A stretch of DNA of 64,000 nt from Oribacterium sp. C9. Its GTDB lineage: Bacteria; Bacillota; Clostridia; Lachnospirales; Lachnospiraceae. Shown here piece after piece: positions 41,790 through 50,954 of the stretch (position 1 is its first letter; every line of letters starts with the position of its first letter). The notes under the pieces are model-generated. The model searched no databases. It saw nothing but the letters and a program-made list of their open reading frames with translations, and was not told where the DNA came from. The DNA lies in the NCBI RefSeq assembly GCF_002007235.1, contig NZ_MUHW01000016.1, positions 1-64,000 of the forward strand, given 5' to 3'. Both the position numbers and the translations under genes were made by a program.

Positions 41790-42815
41790 ATGAAGGAGAT
41801 TACAAGAAGAGAATTTTTACACAAAGCCGGAAAGACATTTGTAGGCGTAGCGGCATTTGCGGCAGTTCCGACATTAACCGGATGTGGGCAGGAAACTAAG
41901 GTTCCGGAGGCAACAACAGCCGCAACAGAATTATCATCAGAAGAACAGTCAACGACTGCTATTGAAAATAATGTGACCGATAACATCCCTGCGATAAGAC
42001 TTCCTCTCGAGTGGCATGAACTTGATAAAAAAGAAGTACAGGCAAGGGTATATGAACAGTGGTTCAAGCTCGGAGGATGTGGAGCAGCTGTTTTTGATGG
42101 ATTCCTTGGAGTACTCGCTGAGAAATACGGCTATCCATACAATCAGTTCCCACAGGAGATTGGTTTTTTAGGACATTCAGGATACACTTGTGGTTCTTAT
42201 TGCGGAGCTCTTGGTGGGGCTACACTCGCCATCAGTTTATTTATCCCGAAGGATAATCAGGATGATGTTTTAAAGGAACTGCAGGCATGGTACACATCAA
42301 CGGTACTGCCAATTTATGATGGTGAATACGATGATGTACACACCACTGCTCCTTCTGTGAACTGTGTGGATTCGCTTGGAACCTGGATGAGTGCGGCCGG
42401 AGTTGAAGAACGTAAGGATCCAAGAAGAAAGTCAAGATGTGCCGCATTGTCAGCAGATGTGGCTGCAAAGACAATCGAGCTCATCAATATCTTTTATGGT
42501 ATTGAAAAACCGGCAGAAGCAGAAAACGCAGTAACTGAAACAGGAAATAATGATTATATTGGTACAGCTAAAGGAATAGAAGGAGATATACAGGTCAAAG
42601 TAACTGTAGATGGTGGAAAGATCAGCGATGTGAAGGTGATCTCTCATAATGAGACGCCAAACATTGGAACTAAAGCTATTGATACTATTCCTGAAAAATT
42701 CATTGGATTGGCTACTCCGGAGGAAATCGACTCGGTTGATGCCGTTTCAGGTGCAACGATCACGTCGAATGCGCTGAAAGAAGCTGTTAAGGATGCTCTA
42801 TCACAGATAAAATAA
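41790..42815 (+). CDS. Redox lipoprotein: C_GCAxxG_C_C-type domain plus FMN-binding domain
   Basis: 341 residues, with a Tat-like and lipobox leader: TRREFLHKAGKTFVG with twin arginines (residues 6-7) and LTGC (29-32). After an acidic linker, a cysteine-rich domain of the split-Soret/C_GCAxxG_C_C type: FKLGGCGAAVFDGF, GHSGYTCGSYCGALGG and later CVDSLG and SRCAAL. The C-terminal ~90 residues are an FMN-binding domain like RnfG/NqrC: TAKGIEGDIQVKVTVDGGKI and DAVSGATITSNALKEA with the Thr for covalent FMN. It is probably an exported, membrane-anchored electron carrier or reductase. Ribosome site is not strong (GAGGGAGTTGGAAAG). Single-gene unit. Confidence 0.82.
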   Translation: MKEITRREFLHKAGKTFVGVAAFAAVPTLTGCGQETKVPEATTAATELSSEEQSTTAIENNVTDNIPAIRLPLEWHELDKKEVQARVYEQWFKLGGCGAAVFDGFLGVLAEKYGYPYNQFPQEIGFLGHSGYTCGSYCGALGGATLAISLFIPKDNQDDVLKELQAWYTSTVLPIYDGEYDDVHTTAPSVNCVDSLGTWMSAAGVEERKDPRRKSRCAALSADVAAKTIELINIFYGIEKPAEAENAVTETGNNDYIGTAKGIEGDIQVKVTVDGGKISDVKVISHNETPNIGTKAIDTIPEKFIGLATPEEIDSVDAVSGATITSNALKEAVKDALSQIK

Positions 42816-42849
42816 ACTGTCAGTATATTTGTTCTTTACCTTTTCTAAG

Positions 42850-42909
42850 ATCCAATAAAGAGAGATTAATCCTAATGAGTCTTATTGGATATGTGCCGGC
42901 GTTTTTTTC
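42850..42909 (+). terminator. Terminator after the redox lipoprotein gene
   Basis: ATCCAATAA (42850-42858) pairs with TTATTGGAT (42882-42890); a further GCCGGC then TTTTTTT follows at 42902-42909. Confidence 0.55.
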
Positions 42910-43076
42910 TTGGTTATTGGGCGCATAATAATAAATAGTTTTTACTGTCTCATAATGGGGGACTGACTATATTTTACTTGACCGGACTTTCAATTGCTTT
43001 TTCTTCAAATGTCTCAAAAAATTCATCAAAACAGGAATAATCCTACATATTATAAGAGAAACAGTCAAATATGAAT

Positions 43077-43106
43077 CTGGGCCAAAGTATATAATATTTG
43101 GCCCAG
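43077..43106. promoter_or_regulatory. Operator-like inverted repeat and TTGGCCCA repeats
   Basis: CTGGGCCAAA (43077-43086) and TTTGGCCCAG (43097-43106) are perfect arms; degenerate copies ATGGCCCA and TTTGCCCCA follow before the coiled-coil gene at 43161. Possibly autoregulatory sites. Confidence 0.65.
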
Positions 43107-43160
43107 ATACTATCATATGGCCCAATTACTATATGATTTGCCCCATTTAAAGGAGATAAG

Positions 43161-43682
43161 ATGTCAGAGCAAGCAAAAGATACCCGAATAAATCTCAGTA
43201 CTGTCAATACGGAAACAGTACAACGCATTTGCAGTGCAACAAAAGAGAATCACAAAACTTTAATTGAGAGGTTGCTCCACGCAGAAGAAAACCGTCTGAA
43301 GATGGAAGAGCTTTCTCAGGATGATACTGAGTACCTCAGTAAGATATCAAGATTATTTAACAGCTTTTATGATATTAGCACATCGTATATAAGATTAAAG
43401 GATGTATCAAAAGAAGAGCTTACTGCAAACTATAACAAAGAGATTGAACAGATGAAAAAGACCATCGAGTCTTTAACAGATAAAGATATAACGGCAAATA
43501 AGCTTATAAGCCAAAAGGATTCTGAAATATCAGAATTAAAGGATAAAATAGATTTACTAAACAAAGAATTGGCACGCACACAAGAAGAGAACAAAATAAT
43601 GAAGAATTACGATGATTCTTTTAAAGAGATACTTATGTTGCTGCATAATCAGAAGAGCGTGCCTGTAGACAAGCAGTTGTGA
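43161..43682 (+). CDS. Coiled-coil protein with RHH-like N terminus
   Basis: 173 residues. The first ~45 (TRINLSTVNTETVQRICSAT, ENHKTLIERLLHAEENR) have the strand-helix-helix look of a ribbon-helix-helix DNA binder; the rest is a long coiled coil (NKEIEQMKKTIESLTDKDIT, ELKDKIDLLNKELARTQEEN). AAAGGAGATAAG precedes the ATG. The NNGGCCCA-type repeats upstream could be its binding sites. The shape recalls plasmid partition or stability proteins (ParG/KfrA-like), but no homologue is recognised. Confidence 0.6.
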   Translation: MSEQAKDTRINLSTVNTETVQRICSATKENHKTLIERLLHAEENRLKMEELSQDDTEYLSKISRLFNSFYDISTSYIRLKDVSKEELTANYNKEIEQMKKTIESLTDKDITANKLISQKDSEISELKDKIDLLNKELARTQEENKIMKNYDDSFKEILMLLHNQKSVPVDKQL

Positions 43683-43719
43683 TACTCATAAAAGTATAGG
43701 AATAGTTAGATTAGTGATA

Positions 43720-44400
43720 TATAAAGAGGCGGCCCTTTAAAAAAATATAAGGTAAATAGTATAATAAATATCAGTAAAGCCTTATATCAAGCGGAAAGTG
43801 GTTTGATTATATAATCAAACTAAAAGGCGAAAAGAAACTGGAAAAAAATTTTTTGAAAAGTACATGAAAACGTACATTAAGCCTGAATTATTCACTGAAT
43901 AATTCAGGATAAGTTGTAAAAAAGCGTGTCCTGCAGTCAAGTTTATTTTTTCCAAATGTCAAAATCGTAATGCGATTTGGAAAATTTGCTCTCTTCCGAC
44001 TATATATTCTTGATATTATACAAGATATAATATTCTAGAGTCGCCTCTATTTTTATGCCTGCTTGTATTGTATCTAACTATAATATCGAGAAGGACTTTG
44101 ATTCAAAATATAATATCCTCAAATTTCTGTTCTTTAAGCTCTATAAAACAAGCCTATGTTCATTTACGATAAATCCGTCATGAGAAGCCCATACTCGCAT
44201 GAGTATACAGTTGACGAATGATGTGTAATCGTAGTGAAGGAGGCTACTTCCTGACGAGTTTGTAGCCAAAGTTGTTAAGGATAAAAGAGTACTTAGCGAA
44301 GTGAAGATGGTAAACAGCCGAGCGAACTTCATTGCCATTTGACGCATATATACCTGTAAGTTATCATGAAATTATCTTCGGGAGTATAAGGAGACAAATC
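43720..44400. other. Non-coding region with two perfect palindromes
   Basis: Includes GTTTGATTATATAATCAAAC (43801-43820) and a 27-bp palindrome CCTGAATTATTCA-C-TGAATAATTCAGG (43882-43908), an AAATCG/CGATTT hairpin around 43970, and an A+T-rich stretch before lysR. Weak reading frames in 44100-44350 are not convincing. Confidence 0.55.
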
Positions 44401-44401
44401 T

Positions 44402-45313
44402 ATGAACATCAGGGAAGCTTATTATTTATGCACCATAGTGGAGGAGGGCAGTCTGAATAAGGCCTCCAAAGCTATGTATGTCGCACAGCCGTCCCTTAGT
44501 AAGTGCATCAAAAAAATAGAAAATGAATATGATATCACTATTTTTTCTCATAAACGCGGCAGCAAGATAATGCTTACTGAGGAGGGTAAACTTCTTTATA
44601 AACTGGCTTCTAAGATCGTAGATGCGGAAAAGGATTTTAAAAGTCAGCTGAATATACTCCATATGGTCAGTGAGCAGATGATATGTTTCGGAGCGCCTGT
44701 CAACAGAACCTTTTATCTTGCAGGTGAGATGCTCCAGTGGTTCTACAGTAACTATCCGGAATATCAGCTGGAATTAAGATCTGATCTCAGTGACAATCTT
44801 CTGAAAAAGCTAAAAGATCATTTGATTGATGTGATTTATATCTGTACAGATCAGATCGATCCGGACCTGTATTATGAAAAAATCAAGGACTCACATATAA
44901 CCATCTATCTGTCAAAAGGAAGTGATCTGAAAAAGTATGCGACTGATATAGGTCTTGAACTGCCGGTCATCAGTCTCAGATACTTCAAAGGGGAGAACAT
45001 AGCTGTCAATTCCGAAGGAAGCGCTAGCAGAAACGGCATCGATCAGTTATTGAATAAAACCGATATCCCGGTCCATCTTAAAGAACTGAGTAATCTTTAT
45101 GCCCGTTTTGAATATGCCAATGCAGGTAAAGGTCATTGCCTGTACATAGGTGAAGAAGAAAACTGGATCCATCTTGAAAAGGACAGACTCCTTTATCTTG
45201 ATCCTTCAGAAGATCTGGGATTTAAGCAATACCTGATATGCAGAAAAGGATTTGAAACAGACACAAAATATAAGCTCATACGTGAATGTATGGATTATAT
45301 AAAGAATCTATAG
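44402..45313 (+). CDS. LysR-type transcriptional regulator
   Basis: 303 residues, the family's normal length. The N-terminal winged helix reads YYLCTIVEEGSLNKASKAMY, VAQPSLSKCIKKIENEYDIT with the standard helix-turn-helix, and LTEEGKLLYKLASKIVDAEK. The C-terminal part is the periplasmic-binding-like effector domain (LSDNLLKKLKDHLIDVIYIC, LSKGSDLKKYATDIGLELPV). Ribosome site AAGGAGACAAATCT. It stands immediately upstream of, and in the same direction as, a lactonase-transporter-esterase operon and is separated from it by a terminator hairpin, so it probably senses a pathway metabolite and activates those genes. Confidence 0.92.
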   Translation: MNIREAYYLCTIVEEGSLNKASKAMYVAQPSLSKCIKKIENEYDITIFSHKRGSKIMLTEEGKLLYKLASKIVDAEKDFKSQLNILHMVSEQMICFGAPVNRTFYLAGEMLQWFYSNYPEYQLELRSDLSDNLLKKLKDHLIDVIYICTDQIDPDLYYEKIKDSHITIYLSKGSDLKKYATDIGLELPVISLRYFKGENIAVNSEGSASRNGIDQLLNKTDIPVHLKELSNLYARFEYANAGKGHCLYIGEEENWIHLEKDRLLYLDPSEDLGFKQYLICRKGFETDTKYKLIRECMDYIKNL

Positions 45314-45318
45314 TATAT

Positions 45319-45364
45319 AGCGGAGAAAACATATGCCATATGGCTATATGTTTTCTCCGCTTTT
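45319..45364 (+). terminator. Terminator after lysR
   Basis: AGCGGAGAAAACATATGCC pairs with GGC(T)ATATGTTTTCTCCGCT; ATAT loop, then TTTT. A single bulged T. Confidence 0.82.
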
Positions 45365-45443
45365 CGTATTAGAAATCCTAAAAACACAGCCATATACTAC
45401 ATATATTGATATTTTGATTTGTGCATGAAAGAGAGGTTGATTT

Positions 45444-46304
45444 ATGGCAGACGGCACAGTTTCAAAAGCATTTTCATTCAGATGGATCAATGGTCAATGT
45501 TTCCAGTTCCGCTTCAATAACGGAATATCTTTACTCACTGATCCATGGTACTCAAATGATGACAGCGGAATGTTCAATCATATAAAATTCCCTGACATCA
45601 CAGTAGATGACCTTGGAAATGTAGATTATGTATTTTTAAATCATACACACCCGGATCATATCAACAATCTTCAGGAAGTTATGGATAAGTATCACCCGAC
45701 TGTTATAACCCACAGCGGTAATGTCCTGGAGCTTATGAAGGCAATGAATGCTGTCACAACAGATATGTATCCTGTGGACTATGAAGGTCTTTACTATTTC
45801 GATGGCTTTGTTATGGAGACACACCATGCGACGCATCATTCCATGCCAAAACGTCTCCCACAGACTCTTCAGGCAGCATTAAAGGAATACCCTGATGACA
45901 AGAGAGCAACTCTTGACTGGATGGGCGGAACCTTCAACACAAATTTTGTTCTCACTACAGACAATGGTATGAGAGTAGCATTTATCGGCGGTAATGACGA
46001 CGGAATGATCCAGCGTCTTCAGGGGCCGAACAAGCCTAATATCATCATCAGGAATAAGATGGCAAGTTCTGCGGTTAAAGATAATGTTGCGGAGAACTTC
46101 GCTGAATGGTTCGCTCAGGTGGATACACAGATGCTCATACCGATGCATTATGAAACATGGCTGTCCAACGATCCTGAATTTGCGGAGAACATGATAAAAG
46201 ATATGAACCGCATCATGGAAGAAAAGGGTAAGGCCGGAAGAGTAGCTCCTATGATCCGGGGCAAATGGTACACACTTAATCTGTCGATCGTTCCGGAAGA
46301 CTGA
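45444..46304 (+). CDS. Metallo-beta-lactamase-fold hydrolase (UlaG-like)
   Basis: 286 residues. The metal motif is HTHPDHINNL (about residues 67-76), with further ligands in VITHSGNVLEL, METHHATHHSM and MLIPMHYETW. These suit the UlaG/UPF0173 group, which includes the L-ascorbate-6-phosphate lactonase. Substrate unknown; a lactone or ester is likely given the neighbours. AGAGAGGTTGATTT is the ribosome site. It is the first gene of the LysR-linked operon and is followed by the transporter by 90 bases. Confidence 0.85.
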   Translation: MADGTVSKAFSFRWINGQCFQFRFNNGISLLTDPWYSNDDSGMFNHIKFPDITVDDLGNVDYVFLNHTHPDHINNLQEVMDKYHPTVITHSGNVLELMKAMNAVTTDMYPVDYEGLYYFDGFVMETHHATHHSMPKRLPQTLQAALKEYPDDKRATLDWMGGTFNTNFVLTTDNGMRVAFIGGNDDGMIQRLQGPNKPNIIIRNKMASSAVKDNVAENFAEWFAQVDTQMLIPMHYETWLSNDPEFAENMIKDMNRIMEEKGKAGRVAPMIRGKWYTLNLSIVPED

Positions 46305-46394
46305 TATTCATAAACAGCTGATAAAGTGCAGATATGGGAGTAAATCAGTCTTTATCAGATATACTTTTAGGGCACAAAAAGAAGGGTAAATATT

Positions 46395-47681
46395 ATGAAC
46401 ACACAAATGGTTTTATGTCTATGCATTTTCTTGTTTATGCTGGTATCCTTTCTCTTGGGAAAGATACCTCTTGGTGCAACCGCATCCTGCGTTGCCATTT
46501 TACTTACACTGACAAAATGCGTTGAAGCAGAGGATGTTCTGGCAAGCATCGGAAACTCCAACACGGTCATCATCGCTACGATGATAGTTCTCGCCGCAGG
46601 ACTCGGGCGTACATCATTTCCATCAAAAATCACTCAGGGCATCAGAAAGATAACAAAGGGCAACTATAAGCTTGCTTATCTCGGAGTTCTTCTTATCGGA
46701 CTGGCGCTTACAAGCATGATTGCAAGCCCTATGGCTGCATATGCTATCGCTTTTCCTATCATGGATGTTGTATGTGATGAATTTGATGTACCGAGATCAA
46801 AGGGACAGTTCCCTCTGCTTGTGATCTGTATCGGATGCTGCGCTATACTTCCTCTTGGTGCTAGTATCAGCCAGGCAGCTGTTTTCAACGGTTTCATGGA
46901 GAATTACGGATTTACACAAAGCTTCACAGCTATGGATTTCTGTAAGGGAAGACTTCCTTTTATTCTTATCATCCTTCTCTGGGCTTATTTCATCGCACCT
47001 AAGATCACACCTGACAAGCCTGTAGTTGCTATCGATTCATCTCAGGGCAACAAAAAGGAACAGAAGCCACTTACGAAATCCGCAGATATCCTCGGTGTTA
47101 TAATCTTCTTTGCAGTCATTTTTGGATATATCTTCAGTAAAAAGATCGGTGTCGCAACATGGCTCATTTCTTTTGCCGGTGTGATTCTCATGGTGATCTT
47201 CGGAACTCTAAGCAAGAAAGAAGCCATCGCTTCCATACCAGTGGACATCTGTCTCCTCTTTGTAGGTGCGAACACCATGGCAAAGGCATTGGTGGCAACA
47301 GGCACTGCAGATTATGTAGGTACAGTTATCACAAATGTGGTAGGTAACGGAGTCAGCACAGTGATGCTCCACACTATATTCTTCATTGTCCCTTTTATCC
47401 TTACGCAGATCATGCAGAATCAGAGCGTTATGAATGTTTTCGCTCCGATAGCATTACTTACCTGCAGCGCCTTTGGGGCCGATCCAAGAGGATGCCTTAT
47501 CCTTATCGCTTCAGGTTCACTTACAGCGTTCATGACTCCTGCAGCAACAGCCGCAGTTCCTATGTGTATGAGTGCAGGAGGATATGACGTTAAGTCTCTT
47601 TTCAAGATGAGCGGAATCATCGCGACGCTTCTTGCTGTGGGTTACATCGCCTATGTAAGTATGGTATATCCGGCTTTTTGA
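46395..47681 (+). CDS. SLC13-type (DASS) anion transporter
   Basis: 428 residues with about ten hydrophobic spans: CLCIFLFMLVSFLLGKIPLG, NTVIIATMIVLAAGLGRTSF, LAYLGVLLIGLALTSMIASP, FVGANTMAKALVATGTADYV, and TQIMQNQSVMNVFAPIALLT in the family's conserved QSVxNVxAP type region. SLC13/DASS carriers move di- and tricarboxylates or sulphate with Na+. It is a little shorter than most family members. The likely substrate is a carboxylate ester or its product. Ribosome site AAGGGTAAATATT is moderate. Middle gene of the operon. Confidence 0.85.
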   Translation: MNTQMVLCLCIFLFMLVSFLLGKIPLGATASCVAILLTLTKCVEAEDVLASIGNSNTVIIATMIVLAAGLGRTSFPSKITQGIRKITKGNYKLAYLGVLLIGLALTSMIASPMAAYAIAFPIMDVVCDEFDVPRSKGQFPLLVICIGCCAILPLGASISQAAVFNGFMENYGFTQSFTAMDFCKGRLPFILIILLWAYFIAPKITPDKPVVAIDSSQGNKKEQKPLTKSADILGVIIFFAVIFGYIFSKKIGVATWLISFAGVILMVIFGTLSKKEAIASIPVDICLLFVGANTMAKALVATGTADYVGTVITNVVGNGVSTVMLHTIFFIVPFILTQIMQNQSVMNVFAPIALLTCSAFGADPRGCLILIASGSLTAFMTPAATAAVPMCMSAGGYDVKSLFKMSGIIATLLAVGYIAYVSMVYPAF

Positions 47682-47706
47682 TCATTGATCAAGAAAGGTA
47701 ATAAAC

Positions 47707-48756
47707 ATGGTTCCGAAAATAGATCAAAGCTTTATAAAAGAAAAGAGTATTTTTTATATTGATGGTGAGATCAAAGGAGAGGAAGGCAACAGACATATGT
47801 GTAATCAGATGTTTGTTGAAGCCTATTTTCCCATCGAAAAAAAGCATCCATATCCGGTCGTCATGATGCACGGTGCCGGACAGACCAATGTAAATTGGCT
47901 CATGACACCAGATGGACGTATGGGCTGGTCAGACTACTTTGTTTCTCAGGGATATGAGGTTTATCTTTGTGAGCAGCCTTCAAGGGGGCGGTCCGCCTAT
48001 CATCCTGATGAAAACGGTCCACGAAGATTTCATCCTGTCCATGTTTTACAGAACAATTTTATGTCTGATAATGCGAACTGGCCTCAGTCCAGGCTTCATA
48101 CTCAATGGCCCGGTTCCGGCAATATGGAGTTCGAAGATGAGATAGACCGGCAGTTTCTTGCCTCGCAGGTTGAATACCTTCCTAAAAACAGGGATTCTCA
48201 GATACTGATGCTTAATTCCGGAAAGAAACTTCTCGAAAAAATTGGACCTTCCATCTTACTTACTCATTCACAGGCAGGTCCATTCGGATGGTTACTGGCC
48301 GATGCAGTCCCGGAGCTTGTAAAAGGAATAATAGCACTGGAACCTTCCGGTCCTCCGTTTTCCCGTGATCCCGAAGCAAAGATCGCCGAAAACTTTGGAA
48401 TAGCAGACCTTCCTCTGCATTTAGATCCGCCTGTGGGTTCTCTTTCAGAACTACAGATTGAAAAGAACATTACCGATGATTCAGCGCTGTGGGATGGTCT
48501 TGCATTTCAGGACCCGGCGCCTAAGCTTCCAAGATTAAAAGGTATACCTATCTGGCTTATAGTCAGTGAAGCGTCATATCATTCACAGTTTGATCATCTT
48601 ACATCTCATGTTCTGGATCAGTGCGGTGTAGAACACTCTTTTATCCGCCTTGAAGATGTCGGAATAAGAGGAAACGGTCATATGATGATGTATGAAAAGA
48701 ACAATCTGGAAATTGCAGACTATCTGATAGGTCTTTTAAAGGAGAAAAGTCTTTGA
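47707..48756 (+). CDS. Alpha/beta hydrolase, esterase-type
   Basis: 349 residues. VVMMHGAGQTNVNWLMTP (oxyanion), then VYLCEQPSRGRSAYHPDENG, the nucleophile region ILLTHSQAGPFGWLLAD with Ser in HSQAG, IIALEPSGPPF, and a late RGNGHMMMYEKN carrying the catalytic His. The family is large and includes aromatic- and sugar-ester hydrolases. It follows the transporter by 25 bases; AAGAAAGGTAATAAAC gives the ribosome site. Together with the UlaG-like enzyme it suggests import and hydrolysis of an ester or lactone. Confidence 0.85.
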   Translation: MVPKIDQSFIKEKSIFYIDGEIKGEEGNRHMCNQMFVEAYFPIEKKHPYPVVMMHGAGQTNVNWLMTPDGRMGWSDYFVSQGYEVYLCEQPSRGRSAYHPDENGPRRFHPVHVLQNNFMSDNANWPQSRLHTQWPGSGNMEFEDEIDRQFLASQVEYLPKNRDSQILMLNSGKKLLEKIGPSILLTHSQAGPFGWLLADAVPELVKGIIALEPSGPPFSRDPEAKIAENFGIADLPLHLDPPVGSLSELQIEKNITDDSALWDGLAFQDPAPKLPRLKGIPIWLIVSEASYHSQFDHLTSHVLDQCGVEHSFIRLEDVGIRGNGHMMMYEKNNLEIADYLIGLLKEKSL

Positions 48757-48846
48757 AACAAGTCTGACTATCCATATGTCATCCTAAGTATCTTGGAAAA
48801 AATATTTTATACTTATCTATATCACTGCTTTTTAGATATAGTACCG

Positions 48847-48878
48847 CCGCATCAGATCCCCCTCTGATGCGGTTTTTT
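48847..48878 (+). terminator. Terminator after the LysR-linked operon
   Basis: CCGCATCAGA-TCCCCC-TCTGATGCGG-TTTTTT. A textbook 10-bp stem and T-run. Confidence 0.92.
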
Positions 48879-49034
48879 AGAGCATCTGAATCTGTAGTAT
48901 GTAAGGTCGCGATCATAAAAACCTACTGTTCAAATGATCGAGAGCAAAATATATCCTCCCCAGATTTTATGACATTGTTCACTGGATTTTGCCTGATGGC
49001 TACTTGATAATAGGACGGTTAGCTCTAGCGGTAA

Positions 49035-49970
49035 TTAATGTGACATATCATAGTTAACAGCTGCCTGATAGTAGCTGCCAATAGTTGATGGTGCATTAAA
49101 CAGAGCCGATAAAAGATATTTGTGCATATTGTGTATTTTAGTTGTGGTAGTATTGAGGCATTCAATTACATAATCTATGTGTGCACTGTCTAGTTTAAGA
49201 AATTTTGCTTTTACTAATTCTGCCGGATAGTCATTTTGCGCTATACGTATTGTTTCATTTTTACTAAGTACTGTTTCCAAAATGAGATCATAAATCCCGT
49301 CAATAATGTCAGCTCTGAGAGGATTCATTTTCTTTAGGGTATCTAGTTCAATGTTATTTTTTATCAGCTCAGCATATGCATTATAATCATCCATCGTAAT
49401 CCCATCCCTAAGATTGATATGATTAGATGTCACTATGTCAGTATTATTTATATTATTATAATTAGTATTGGTTTTATCCAAGTCTAGACCTTTGGTTATC
49501 CCAATACTAGACTTTGGATTTATAACAGTCTGGACAGTTGAATTATCAATGCCAGAAATATAAGCATTATCTGTTGATTTCTGATCATCAGAAGGCTGAC
49601 TGTTATTATCATCTTGTATAATGAGCATTGGATATATAATAGCTGGCTTTCCCTGGCCCTGCTTTTTGCGTTTAATAAGATTAAAATTCTCGAGTGATTT
49701 AAATAGTGCAACAACCTTGTTTCCTTTGCAGTTTAACATTTCCATCGCCTCCTGCTGTGAAAAGTATATGTAAGCTCTATTATCATCATCAAGCCATTTG
49801 TTTTTTAATGAGAGTGATATCCTGTCAAGCATTAGGCCATAAAGGACTTTTGCATCTATACATAGTTTTTTAAAGGAATCATCAGTAAATAAGAGCTTAG
49901 GTATCCTGTAAAAGCAAAGCATATCGCTTTCTTGGCTCGTGAAATAATCAAATCTAAAATTTGCGTTCAT
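49035..49970 (-). CDS. repA: RepA_N-family replication initiator
   Basis: 311 residues. The N terminus has the RepA_N signature: FYRIPKLLFTDDSFKKLCID, AKVLYGLMLDRISLSLKNKW, with AYIYFSQQEAMEMLNCKGNK and VVALFKSLENFNLIKRKKQG-type winged helix elements. The centre is low-complexity (ITKGLDLDKTNTNYNNINNT), where iterons are often found inside such genes. The C-terminal domain (MNPLRADIIDGIYDLILETV, IDYVIECLNTTTTKIHNMHK, YLLSALFNAPSTIGSYYQAA) is the DUF6017-like tail seen in plasmids and integrative elements. This is the third initiator in the window. It may be an ICE- or plasmid-derived module no longer tied to a nearby origin. Confidence 0.9.
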   Translation of the reverse strand: MNANFRFDYFTSQESDMLCFYRIPKLLFTDDSFKKLCIDAKVLYGLMLDRISLSLKNKWLDDDNRAYIYFSQQEAMEMLNCKGNKVVALFKSLENFNLIKRKKQGQGKPAIIYPMLIIQDDNNSQPSDDQKSTDNAYISGIDNSTVQTVINPKSSIGITKGLDLDKTNTNYNNINNTDIVTSNHINLRDGITMDDYNAYAELIKNNIELDTLKKMNPLRADIIDGIYDLILETVLSKNETIRIAQNDYPAELVKAKFLKLDSAHIDYVIECLNTTTTKIHNMHKYLLSALFNAPSTIGSYYQAAVNYDMSH

Positions 49971-49999
49971 TTAATATCCCCCATCGTTGTATTTATATA

Positions 50000-50490
50000 A
50001 AAAGTACAGCTGGACAGTTACTACACTGCCCAGCCGATCAAATATTATTTGTTAATGGATCATTTTGTTCATAAAACCATAACTGTTGTGAAACAATGAT
50101 ACTTTGCCGACGTTAAGATTATTTATCAAACGTTACTAAATATTTAGTATCAGAGATTCTGAATGAATAGTCTGTATACCGGACGTCATCCGTGCGTGTA
50201 TTTTGTTTTACATTTGCAATATGTGAGATGAGTCTAAAAATGATTTTTTATTTTTGCATTTATTCAAGTACAATATCTGTTCTTTCATTAGTGCCGGATA
50301 AAATCAAAAAGAAGAATTGATTTTGATCATTTTCAATAAACGCCAAGAAAAGAAGGTCTTATGTGACATGAGGGGTAGGAAGCTAATTGCACTTAGAGAA
50401 AAAATGTTATTTGAAATGCCTGGTATGAGATGTAACTTATGGAAAACTTAAGTTCATACGCATAGAAAGGCTTTCTCTTGAGGGAAAGGG
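50000..50490. other. Non-coding region with a duplicated promoter-like block
   Basis: No gene. Contains the 72-bp block 50207-50278 also found at 53627-53698. The rest is unremarkable A+T-rich sequence. Confidence 0.5.
50207..50278 (+). repeat. Copy 1 of a 72-bp promoter-like repeat
   Basis: About 90% identical by eye to 53627-53698 (seven differences in 72). It includes TTGCAATATGTGAGAT and ends with TTYAAGTACAATATC, where TACAAT could be a -10 box. Same orientation in both places. Confidence 0.75.
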
Positions 50491-50495
50491 GAGAC

Positions 50496-50648
50496 ATGAA
50501 GAACAGTAAAGTGTACCGTATTGAAAAAATTATGAGTCTGCCAGAGATTATACGACTATTTTTATGTCGGGATGGAATTAGAAGATGGGATATTCTGTGC
50601 GACCGTAGACGATGTCTTCAGATGCAGGCTGATAGTGAATTGAAATGA
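50496..50648 (+). CDS. Small ORF, doubtful
   Basis: 50 codons after GGGGAGAC: IEKIMSLPEIIRLFLCRDGI then RRWDILCDRRRCLQMQAD. Basic. Another frame of the same DNA (VGMELEDGIFCATVDDVFRC) looks equally coding, so this may be a decayed gene with a frameshift rather than a real peptide. Confidence 0.3.
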   Translation: MKNSKVYRIEKIMSLPEIIRLFLCRDGIRRWDILCDRRRCLQMQADSELK

Positions 50649-50879
50649 AAAGATGGTTTGGCTGCTTCAATGAGGAGATACATCCAAGTGTTGTGTACTG
50701 GCAGTGGTGAGCTAGGATGGTTGATGCGGAGCAGGTCTGGATTATCTACATGGACAATGTCATTTAAGAAGAGAAAAACGGAAAGCAAAAGGTCTTGAAC
50801 AAGGTGAATCCCTAAAAGGCAGAAATAAGCTTGACAATAAGTGGTATAACACGTAATAGAAAAGAACTGATAAAAAAAA

Positions 50880-50910
50880 GGAATCCCTGGTTTGCTAGTC
50901 AGAGGATTCC
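50880..50910 (-). terminator. Terminator after 82-residue gene
   Basis: GGAATCCCTGG pairs with TCAGAGGATTCC (one bulge), 8-base loop; the minus-strand exit runs into TTTTTTTT. Confidence 0.8.
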
Positions 50911-50954
50911 CGTGTGTTATAATAAAAATGAAGATTCATTTTTATTATAGAGCA

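Noticed and set aside
44141-44347. 68-codon minus-strand frame near lysR
   Set aside because: Low-complexity Ser/Thr/Leu composition, no ribosome site or neighbours; not supported as a gene.
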